DNA from: Chloracidobacterium sp. CP2_5A
GTDB taxonomy: Bacteria > Acidobacteriota > Blastocatellia > Chloracidobacteriales > Chloracidobacteriaceae
Reading direction: 5' to 3'
Length of the DNA stretch: 64,000 nt
Assembly: GCA_002254845.1 (NCBI GenBank)
Contig: NKPT01000001.1
Span: 77,001 to 141,000, forward strand
Translations under genes and position numbers: made by a program
The notes under the pieces: model-generated
What the model saw: only the letters and a program-made list of their open reading frames with translations
Database searches by the model: none
Told to the model about the DNA's origin: nothing
Shown: positions 9,084 to 15,969 of the stretch, piece after piece
Layout: every line of letters starts with the position of its first letter
Numbering within the stretch: position 1 is the stretch's first letter

Positions 9084-10550
9084 GTGAAGAAGTCTTTTAT
9101 CTATGCGTTTGCGCTCCTGTGTGCCGGCAGCCTGACGGCGACCACGTTTAGCCAAATCAGCCGGCCGCTGCCGCCAGCGGCGGGCGGCTCGCAAGGCGAT
9201 GAATACCCGGTGGACGTAGCGGGCGAGCCGCGTTACGTCGCCAACCAAGTCATTGTTCAGTTTTACGAGGACGCCGACGAGCGCAGCCGGGCGCAGGCGC
9301 GCGCCATGATCGGCGCGTCGCGCGCCGCTACGCTGCTTTCGGCCAATCAGCGACAGACGCTGGAAGAAGGCACGCCGTTGCGCAGTGGCCGGGAACGGGC
9401 CGCCGGCGAAGTCGAGCTGGAAACTCTGCCGCCGGGGCTGAGCGTCAAGGCGGCCTGCGAAATCCTGAAGGACAACCCGGCGGTCAAGTCCGTCGAACCG
9501 AACTGGATTTACACCAAGCTGCAGGCGGCGCGACCGAACGATCCGCTCTTCCTCAACGGCTCTCTGTGGGGCATGTACGGCTTCCAAACCGGCTCCGGCA
9601 CGAGCAACCAGTTCGGCAGCGAAGCGGCCGCCGTATGGTCCACCTCGGTCACGAACGGCACCGGCTCGCGCAACATCTTTGTCGGCGTCATTGACGAAGG
9701 CATTCAGGTCAACCACCCCGACCTCCAAGCCAACATGTGGGTCAACCCGTTTGACCCGATTGACGGCCGCGATAACGACGGCAATGGCTACGTGGACGAC
9801 ACGCATGGCTGGGATTTCGCCAATAACGACCGGACGGTCTATGACGGCCCGGCTTCCGGCTCGACCAACATTGACTCGCACGGCACGCACGTCGCCGGCA
9901 CGATTGGCGCGGTCGGCAACAACGGCATCGGGGTCGTCGGCGTCAACTGGCAAGTGACGATGATTTCGGGCAAGTTCCTCGGCACCCAGGGCGGCACGAC
10001 CGCCAACGCCATCCGCGCGATTGACTACTTCACGGACCTGCGCGTCCGGCACGGCCTTGACATCGTCGCCACGAACAATTCGTGGGGCGGCGGCGGTTAC
10101 TCGCAGGCGCTGTTTGACGCGATCTCGCGGGCGCAGGCGCGCAACATCCTGTTCGTCGCGGCGGCCGGCAACGAGTCCAACGACAACGACCGGCGGCCCT
10201 CCTACCCGGCGAGCTACAGCCACAGCCACATCATCGCGGTCGCGTCGATCACGAGCGCCGGCGCGCTGTCGTCCTTCTCGAACTTCGGCCGCGCGAGCGT
10301 TGATCTGGGCGCGCCCGGCTCTAACATCCAGTCCACGCTGCCGGCCAGCCGGTATGGCTCGCTGAGTGGCACATCAATGGCGACCCCGCACGTGACGGGC
10401 GTGGTCGCGCTCTACGCCGCCCGGCGCTCGGCGCGCGGCCTCACCATCAAGAACAACATCATGAGCAGCGTCTATCGGATTTCGTCGCTCAACGGCCGCT
10501 GCGTCAGCAACGGCACGCTCGACGCCAACGCGCTGTTCCGCAACTTCTAA
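9084..10550 (+). CDS. Secreted subtilisin-like serine protease (S8 family)
   Basis: A 488-residue preproenzyme. Residues 1-23 form a Sec signal peptide; about 45-145 is an inhibitor_I9-like propeptide (ANQVIVQFYED, AVKSVEPNWIY). The catalytic triad is Asp204 (GVIDEG), His266 (SHGTHVAG) and Ser431 (GTSMATPH), with oxyanion Asn363 in AAAGNES. A Ca-binding-like DGRDNDGNGYVDD insert lies at 227-239. The start is GTG, chosen because GGAGG lies 10 bases upstream and the signal peptide begins there. No C-terminal sorting domain is present, so it is probably released to the periplasm or medium. It is monocistronic, ending in a strong terminator. Confidence 0.95.
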   Translation: MKKSFIYAFALLCAGSLTATTFSQISRPLPPAAGGSQGDEYPVDVAGEPRYVANQVIVQFYEDADERSRAQARAMIGASRAATLLSANQRQTLEEGTPLRSGRERAAGEVELETLPPGLSVKAACEILKDNPAVKSVEPNWIYTKLQAARPNDPLFLNGSLWGMYGFQTGSGTSNQFGSEAAAVWSTSVTNGTGSRNIFVGVIDEGIQVNHPDLQANMWVNPFDPIDGRDNDGNGYVDDTHGWDFANNDRTVYDGPASGSTNIDSHGTHVAGTIGAVGNNGIGVVGVNWQVTMISGKFLGTQGGTTANAIRAIDYFTDLRVRHGLDIVATNNSWGGGGYSQALFDAISRAQARNILFVAAAGNESNDNDRRPSYPASYSHSHIIAVASITSAGALSSFSNFGRASVDLGAPGSNIQSTLPASRYGSLSGTSMATPHVTGVVALYAARRSARGLTIKNNIMSSVYRISSLNGRCVSNGTLDANALFRNF

Positions 10551-10577
10551 CGCTGAGTCGTCAGACAGCGTCAAGCG

Positions 10578-10614
10578 AGCGAGGCGGAGCTACGCGGCTC
10601 CGCCTCGCTTTTTT
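10578..10614 (+). terminator. Rho-independent terminator of the subtilase gene
   Basis: A perfect 13-bp GC-rich stem (10578-10590 with 10597-10609), six-base loop, followed by a run of T to 10614, 28 bases after the subtilase stop. Confidence 0.93.
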
Positions 10615-10626
10615 GCCTTGCGGCGC

Positions 10627-10701
10627 TGGAGCGGGCGATGGGACTCGAACCCACAACACCCAGCTTGGGAAGCTGGTACTCTACCATTGAGCTACGCCCG
10701 C
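10627..10701 (-). tRNA. tRNA-Gly (anticodon CCC)
   Basis: A 75-nt cloverleaf including an encoded CCA: 7-bp acceptor stem GCGGGCG/CGCCCGC, anticodon stem CCAGC/GCTGG with loop TTCCCAA (anticodon CCC at 10667-10669), T-arm with GGTTCGAGTCC. Reads GGG codons. Confidence 0.96.
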
Positions 10702-10759
10702 AAGATGGCAACGCGCGCAGACATTACGCCGCCCGCTCAGCGGCTGTCAACGCGCCCGA

Positions 10760-11173
10760 TCATAGGTCGTAGAGAAACTCGACGCGCATCTCGATATCCG
10801 GGTGCAGACTGTGATGCACCGGACAGGTCAGCGCGGCGCGCTCCAGTTTTGGTCGCGCCTCGAAAGGAATGCGACCGGGGAGATGAAATGTAATTGGCAA
10901 GGCGCTGACGCGACGCGGCGATGTCGCTTGCATGTGCTTGACGACGCGAAAGTGCGCGCCGGCAAGGTCAAGGTTGTCGCGCTGAGCGACAATCCCCATC
11001 AGGGTCATCATGCACGACCCAAGCGCCGTAGCGACCAAGTCGGTCGGCGAAAAACCGCTGCCGTCGCCGTGGTTGTCCGTCGGGGCCGTAGTCTGGAGCG
11101 TTGCGCCTGATGGGACATGGGTCATCTCGACGCGCAAGGCGCCAAGGTATTTGCCAGTCATTTCAACAGCCAT
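10760..11173 (-). CDS. OsmC/Ohr family peroxiredoxin-like protein
   Basis: A 137-residue OsmC-fold protein. The two redox cysteines of the family are visible: Cys54 in ALGSCMMT and Cys117 in LTCPVHHSL. The family reduces organic or inorganic hydroperoxides using dihydrolipoamide or thiol partners. The FSPTDLVATALGSC block matches the YhfA/OsmC-like subgroup rather than classic Ohr. A good ribosome site (GAGGAGA) lies 6 bases before the ATG. It stands alone between tRNA-Gly and atpC, in the opposite direction to atpC. Confidence 0.9.
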   Translation of the reverse strand: MAVEMTGKYLGALRVEMTHVPSGATLQTTAPTDNHGDGSGFSPTDLVATALGSCMMTLMGIVAQRDNLDLAGAHFRVVKHMQATSPRRVSALPITFHLPGRIPFEARPKLERAALTCPVHHSLHPDIEMRVEFLYDL

Positions 11174-11334
11174 GAACAGTCTCCTCGTCTTGATAAACTT
11201 GAGCGGCTAGGCCGGCTCAGCTCGGCCGGCAGGTAAAGCGGGTAAACCATCTGACGCGAGCTTTCAAACAGGGGGCGGAGCTGGTATCGTGCCGCCAAAC
11301 CCACTTTGACACAAAAGAGACGCTCTCAAACGAT

Positions 11335-11754
11335 ATGCCTCTCACACTCGACATCGTAACGCCCGAACGGGCCTTGCCTTCCCAAACCGCGGAGGAAGTC
11401 GTTTTGCCGGCGCTGGACGGCGAAATCGGCATCTTGCCTGGTCACGCCGCGCTCATGTCGCAACTTGGCGTAGCCGGACTTCTGACCTACCGCCAGGGCG
11501 GTAAGGAGACCCTGGCGTTTGTGACCCAGGGCTTTGTCGAAGCGCTTGGCGACCGCGTGACGGTGCTGACCGAACGGGCCGAGCTGGCTGAAGACATTGA
11601 CATCGAGGATGCCCGCGCGCGCCTGCGCGAGGCGGAGCTGGCGCTCAAGAAAGCTGAATCCGAGCGTCCCGACGACGACCTATCGCGCCTGCGGGCCGAG
11701 CTTGAGTCTTCCCTGGTCAGGGTCAGGACGGCTGAGCGTTACCAGTCGCGCTAA
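11335..11754 (+). CDS. atpC: F-type ATP synthase epsilon subunit
   Basis: A 139-residue protein with the epsilon N-terminal beta sandwich: TLDIVTPERAL, the LPALDGEIGILPGHAALMSQL block and FVTQGFVEALGDRVTVL. A two-helix C-terminal region (about 88-137) follows and could act as the regulatory inhibitory arm. It is the central-stalk subunit that couples rotor to F1. Unusually, atpD does not precede it: the neighbours are OsmC and an Lgt paralogue 24 bases downstream, so the atp operon is split in this genome. No good Shine-Dalgarno is evident. Confidence 0.92.
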   Translation: MPLTLDIVTPERALPSQTAEEVVLPALDGEIGILPGHAALMSQLGVAGLLTYRQGGKETLAFVTQGFVEALGDRVTVLTERAELAEDIDIEDARARLREAELALKKAESERPDDDLSRLRAELESSLVRVRTAERYQSR

Positions 11755-11778
11755 CTTCCGCCGCCCGCGCGCGCCCCC

Positions 11779-12564
11779 ATGAGCTTCCCGCACGACATTC
11801 GGTTGCCGGGGATGGTCATTCCCATCCATCTTGTCTGCGAGGCGCTGGCCTACGGCGTTGGCTTTCGGCTCTACGTCCGGGCGCGTCGCCGCCAGCTGAG
11901 CGCTGAGCAAGCCGTCTGGACGCTGGTTGGCTGCCTCTTTGGCGCGTGGCTTGGCTCGAAGCTGCTGGCCTGGCTGGAAACGCCAACGCTTTACTGGCGC
12001 TATCGAGCCAACCCGCTCATCTGGCTCGAGGGCAAGTCCATTGTCGGCGGGCTGCTGGGCGGCTGGGCCGGCGTCGAAGTCGCCAAGCGCCTGACGGGCG
12101 TTCGGCAGGCGACCGGCGACGCCTACGTGACGCCCCTGATCGTCGGGATAGCCATCGGTCGCGTCGGATGCTTTCTAACCGGCCTGACGGACGGCACCTG
12201 CGGGGTGGCGACCGATCTTTGGTGGGGCGTGGACTTTGGCGACGGGCTGCCTCGCCATCCAACGCAGCTGTACGAAATCGCCTATCTGGCGGCGCTTGGC
12301 GCGACGCTTCGCTGGATGGCCAGCGCGGACGATCCGCCAGGCGCGATGTTTCGCCGATTTCTGCTTGGTTACTTCGGCTTTCGCCTCACGGCGGAATTCA
12401 TTAAGCCGCGTCCGTTTTTGTATCCGTGGGGGCTGACCGCTATTCAGACGGCGGCGCTGCTGGGGATGGGCGCGGCCGGCTACGACCTGTGGCGGCTGGG
12501 GCGTCAGCCGCGCAACCTGATGTTATCGCCTCTGACAGGCGAGGGAGAATGCCCGCATGGCTGA
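11779..12564 (+). CDS. Divergent Lgt-family (prolipoprotein diacylglyceryl transferase-like) membrane protein
   Basis: A 261-residue polytopic protein with the Lgt fold and landmarks: GKSIVGGLLGG (85-95), GRVGCFLTGLTDG (127-139), HPTQLYE (160-166) and FRLTAEFIKPR (201-211). Against E. coli Lgt the conserved Arg143 and Arg239 equivalents are kept (Arg128, Arg202), but the essential His103 position is Val89 and Asn146 is Cys131. It therefore probably is not the genuine lipoprotein diacylglyceryl transferase, but a paralogue still likely to bind phosphatidylglycerol-type lipid. It overlaps the downstream Tes-like radical SAM gene by 8 bases, so the two are translationally coupled and likely act together. 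Reaction unknown. Confidence 0.85.
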   Translation: MSFPHDIRLPGMVIPIHLVCEALAYGVGFRLYVRARRRQLSAEQAVWTLVGCLFGAWLGSKLLAWLETPTLYWRYRANPLIWLEGKSIVGGLLGGWAGVEVAKRLTGVRQATGDAYVTPLIVGIAIGRVGCFLTGLTDGTCGVATDLWWGVDFGDGLPRHPTQLYEIAYLAALGATLRWMASADDPPGAMFRRFLLGYFGFRLTAEFIKPRPFLYPWGLTAIQTAALLGMGAAGYDLWRLGRQPRNLMLSPLTGEGECPHG

Positions 12565-13969
12565 CCGACCCTATGTGTTTTACGAGCTAACCAACGCGAT
12601 TTGCTCCATCTGTCTGCACAAGGTCGAAGCCAAAATCGTCATCGAGGGCGAACGGGTGTATATGCACAAGCTTTGCCCAACGCACGGACGCGAGCGCGCG
12701 CTCATCTCGACCGACGCGGCGTTTTACAGACAGCAGCGCGCTTTTCTCAAGCCTGGCCAGCTTGTCAAGAAGTTCAACACGCCGATTCGGCACGGCTGCC
12801 CGTACGATTGCGGCATCTGTCCCGATCATGAGCAGCACGGCTGCCTGACCATTGTGGAAGTCACCGACCACTGCAACCTGACCTGCCCGATTTGCTACGC
12901 CGAGTCAGGGCCGCACCGCCCGACGCATCGCTCGCTGGAACGGATCGAGTTCATGCTGGACTGCGTCGTCCGCAACGAGGGCGAGCCGGACATCGTGCAA
13001 ATCAGCGGCGGCGAGCCGACGCTTCACCCGCAGTTCTTTGAGATTCTCGACGCTGCGCGCCGCCGTCCCATCAAGCATCTGATGGTCAACACGAACGGGC
13101 TTCGCATCGCGCAGGACGCCGCCTTTGCCGAGCGGCTGGCGAGCTATATGCCAGGCTTTGAGGTCTATTTGCAGTTTGACTCGCTGCGGGCGGACGCGCT
13201 GCGCGACTTGCGCGGCGCGGACTTGCGAGCGATACGCGAGCAGGCGCTAGAACGCCTCGACCGCCTGAAGGTTTCGACGACGCTGGTTGTCACGCTCAAG
13301 AAGGGCGTCAACGACGATGAAATTGGCGATATCGTCGCGTTCGCGCTTCAGCATCCGTGCATCCGGGGCGTGACGCTTCAACCGGTACAGGTCGCCGGGC
13401 GGACGGAAAATTTCAACCCGGCGCGCGACCGCCTGACGCTCGGCGAAGTCCGGCAATCCCTGCTCCGTCAGACGCCGTGGCTCAAGCCGCAGGACGTGTT
13501 GCCCGTGCCCTGTCATCCCGACTGTCTGGCGATGGCCTACGCGCTGAAAATAGGCGGCGAGGTCATCCCGCTAACCGGACTCATTGACCCCGAACTGCTC
13601 CTGACAAGCGATGGCAGCGCCATCGCTTATGAGCGCAGTCCGGCGCTGCGCGAGCAGATTTTCAAGACGTTTTCGACCGGGCACGCGCCGGCCATGCAGG
13701 CGCTTTCGCTCAAGCAGCTTTTGTGTTGCCTGCCGCTCGCGAGCGCGCCGGAGCAGCTCACCTATGAAAACATCTTCCGGATTTTGATTGTGCAGTTTAT
13801 GGACGCCCACAGCCTTGACGTTCGCTCAGTCAAGCGGTCGTGCGTGCATATTGTCCATCCCGACGGGCGCGTCATCCCGTTTGACACGTTCAACTTGTTT
13901 TACCGCGACGGGCGCGAGGCGCAGCTCAACCCGCGGCGCCACCAGTGGCCCGCCGCCGCGGCTGATTGA
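12557..13969 (+). CDS. Radical SAM protein of the tetraether lipid synthase (Tes/COG1964)-like family
   Basis: A 470-residue protein. Order: cysteine-rich N-terminus with CSIC (16-19) and CPTH (40-43), a second cluster-like motif CPYDCGIC...C (81, 85, 88, 96), then the radical SAM cysteines CNLTCPIC (106, 110, 113) and GGEP (151-154); further cysteines CHPDC (319, 323), CC (390-391) and C429 could hold an auxiliary cluster. This layout (rubredoxin-like site, radical SAM cluster, auxiliary clusters) is that of archaeal Tes, which joins two lipid tails by a C-C bond, and of bacterial membrane-spanning lipid synthase homologues. Coupling to an Lgt-fold membrane protein fits a membrane-lipid substrate. 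The exact reaction is inferred, not shown. Confidence 0.85.
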   Translation: MADRPYVFYELTNAICSICLHKVEAKIVIEGERVYMHKLCPTHGRERALISTDAAFYRQQRAFLKPGQLVKKFNTPIRHGCPYDCGICPDHEQHGCLTIVEVTDHCNLTCPICYAESGPHRPTHRSLERIEFMLDCVVRNEGEPDIVQISGGEPTLHPQFFEILDAARRRPIKHLMVNTNGLRIAQDAAFAERLASYMPGFEVYLQFDSLRADALRDLRGADLRAIREQALERLDRLKVSTTLVVTLKKGVNDDEIGDIVAFALQHPCIRGVTLQPVQVAGRTENFNPARDRLTLGEVRQSLLRQTPWLKPQDVLPVPCHPDCLAMAYALKIGGEVIPLTGLIDPELLLTSDGSAIAYERSPALREQIFKTFSTGHAPAMQALSLKQLLCCLPLASAPEQLTYENIFRILIVQFMDAHSLDVRSVKRSCVHIVHPDGRVIPFDTFNLFYRDGREAQLNPRRHQWPAAAAD

Positions 13970-13985
13970 GCCGGCAAGAAGCCCG

Positions 13986-14528
13986 ATGCCCGAACGCCGA
14001 TTGGATTCCGATGCCCCCCTGGCTGAGGCCCCGGCGGTCGTTTCGCGCCTGCGAGTGCGCTACGCCGAGACCGACCAGATGGGCGTCGCCTACCACGCCA
14101 ACTATCTGGTCTGGATGGAAGTCGGGCGGACGGACTACTGCCGCGCCTGCGGACTGGCCTATCGCGATCTGGAGGCGGCAGGCATCCGGCTGGTAGTCGC
14201 CGAAGCGCGCGCTCGGTATCAGGCGGCGGCGCGCTATGACGACGCGCTACGGATTGAGACGCGCCTGACGGTCTTGCGCTCGCGGCAGATTGGCTTCGCC
14301 TACGCTATCTACCGCGAAGACGACAACGCCCTGCTGGCGACGGGCGAGACGCTCCACCTGCCGACCGACGCGCAAGGCCGGGCAATGCGCTTGCCGGCGG
14401 AAGCCCGCCGCGCGCTGTCGTCGCTGCGCGGCGCGGGCGACGAGCGACAGGCAACGCGAGCGCCGGGCGCGCGGACTGGCGCTGTCCGTCGCCGCGCTTC
14501 CTTGCTTGCCGGCGGCGGTTGCGCGTAA
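13986..14528 (+). CDS. Acyl-CoA thioesterase, 4-hydroxybenzoyl-CoA thioesterase (YbgC/FadM-like) family
   Basis: A 180-residue hot-dog-fold protein. The motif RYAETDQMGVAYHANYLVWMEVGRTDY is cut here to its key parts: YAETDQMGV with the catalytic Asp, then YHANY and the helix WMEVGR. These define the YbgC/FadM group, which hydrolyses acyl-CoA thioesters. The chosen ATG lies 16 bases after the radical SAM stop and just before the first conserved residues. The last 40 residues are Arg/Ala-rich and lack family similarity. Its place in the run suggests, but does not prove, a role in supplying or clearing acyl groups for the lipid genes upstream. Confidence 0.88.
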   Translation: MPERRLDSDAPLAEAPAVVSRLRVRYAETDQMGVAYHANYLVWMEVGRTDYCRACGLAYRDLEAAGIRLVVAEARARYQAAARYDDALRIETRLTVLRSRQIGFAYAIYREDDNALLATGETLHLPTDAQGRAMRLPAEARRALSSLRGAGDERQATRAPGARTGAVRRRASLLAGGGCA

Positions 14529-14573
14529 CCTGCCGCCCGCTCGCTTTGCATCCTTCACAAGGTCACAAGGTCC

Positions 14574-15956
14574 ATGACTTCACTGACGCCTCCGCTTTCA
14601 GGGCGACTTTCACGGCGACGCTTCCTGCGCTTTCTGACGGCATCGGCCGCATTCCTGGCTTCAGTTCGGGCGACGCCGGGCCGCTCGGTCGCCGGCAGCG
14701 TCATCGTGGTCGGAGCCGGACTCGCCGCCGCCCGCGCGCTGGCGGATGCGGGCGCGGAAGTGACCGTCCTGGAAGCGCGCGACGATGTTGGCGGTCGCAT
14801 CCGCACCGACCGCTCGCTGGGCTTTCCCTTTGACTTGGGCGCGGCCTGGATTCACGGCCCCAACGGCAATCCGATTACCGACCTTGCCGCCCAAGCTAAA
14901 GCGCGCACCTTCTTGACTGATGACGAAAGCGTTGTCATCTATGACCGCGACGGGCAGCCGATTCCCGGCAAGGTGGTCGTTGAGCGGGAGCGGCGCTACC
15001 GGGCGCTCCTGAAGAAGCTTGAAGCCGACGCCCCGCGGCAAGCGGGCGATGAAAGCCTCGCCGCCGCGCTCAAGCGGCTGGACCCCGCCGCGCTGGAAGA
15101 CCCGCTCCTGCGCTACTTTCTGTCAGCCTACGCGGAGTTTGACAGCGGCGGGGCGCTGGAGCGTCTTTCCGCTCGGGAGTGGCAAAGCGACGAAAAATAT
15201 CCCGGCAAGGATGCGCTGATGATTGACGGCTACGACGCCGTGACCAACTTGCTGGCGAAGGGGCTGAACATCAAAACTCAGACAGTCGTGAAAGCCATCG
15301 CTTGCGACGAGGAATGCGTCAGCGTCGCCGCGGCGGACGGTCACGCCTACGAAGCCGATGCCGCGATCGTGACGCTGCCGCTCGGCGTCCTGAAGAAAAA
15401 CGCCGTCGCCTTTGCCCCCGCGCTTCCGGCGCGGAAGCGCGAAGCCATCGCGCGGGTTGACATGGGCATTGTCAACAAGGCCTGCCTTGTGTTCAGCGAG
15501 CCGTTCTGGGACGTGGAAACGCACTACTTTGGCTACCAATCGGCAGTCATGGGGAAATACTGCTACTTCCTCAACGCCCGCGCTTTCTGCGACGCCAACG
15601 CCTTGGTGACGTTTGCCTTTGACAGCTACGGACGGGCGTTTGAGCGGCAGACCGACGCGGAAATCGAGGGCGAAGTCATGGAGACGCTGCGCGTGATGTT
15701 TGGCAAGGACATTCCAACCCCGCAAAAAATGCTCGTGACGCGCTGGGGCGCAGACGTCTTCGCCTATGGCGCGTACTCATTCGCTTCGGTAGGCGTGACG
15801 CGGCAGGATTTCGCGGCGCTGGCCGCGCCCGTCGGCGAGCGGCTGCTGTTCGCCGGGGAGCACACGTCAGCAGCGTATCGCGGCACGGCGCATGGCGCGT
15901 ACCTCTCCGGTCTGCGCGAGGCGTCCCGCGTCGGCAAGCTGCTGGCGCGGCGCTGA
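14574..15956 (+). CDS. Tat-exported flavin monoamine oxidase-like protein
   Basis: A 460-residue FAD amine-oxidase-family protein (polyamine oxidase/LSD1-like fold). Residues 11-40 carry a twin-arginine signal (SRRRFLRFLT followed by a hydrophobic stretch), so it is probably exported folded with FAD. The dinucleotide motif starts VVGAGLAAARAL and ends VLEARDDVGGRIRT; the third Gly of GxGxxG is Ala52, a mild departure. LGAAWIHG and the C-terminal FAGEHTSAAYRGTAHGAYLSG complete the FAD site. The substrate amine is unknown. It starts 45 bases after the thioesterase gene and may be the last gene of the atpC run. Confidence 0.88.
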   Translation: MTSLTPPLSGRLSRRRFLRFLTASAAFLASVRATPGRSVAGSVIVVGAGLAAARALADAGAEVTVLEARDDVGGRIRTDRSLGFPFDLGAAWIHGPNGNPITDLAAQAKARTFLTDDESVVIYDRDGQPIPGKVVVERERRYRALLKKLEADAPRQAGDESLAAALKRLDPAALEDPLLRYFLSAYAEFDSGGALERLSAREWQSDEKYPGKDALMIDGYDAVTNLLAKGLNIKTQTVVKAIACDEECVSVAAADGHAYEADAAIVTLPLGVLKKNAVAFAPALPARKREAIARVDMGIVNKACLVFSEPFWDVETHYFGYQSAVMGKYCYFLNARAFCDANALVTFAFDSYGRAFERQTDAEIEGEVMETLRVMFGKDIPTPQKMLVTRWGADVFAYGAYSFASVGVTRQDFAALAAPVGERLLFAGEHTSAAYRGTAHGAYLSGLREASRVGKLLARR

Positions 15957-15969
15957 CGACGGGCGCCGC

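Noticed and set aside
11779-12564. Calling this gene lgt.
   Set aside because: Key Lgt residues (His103, Asn146 equivalents) are replaced, so the symbol would mislead.
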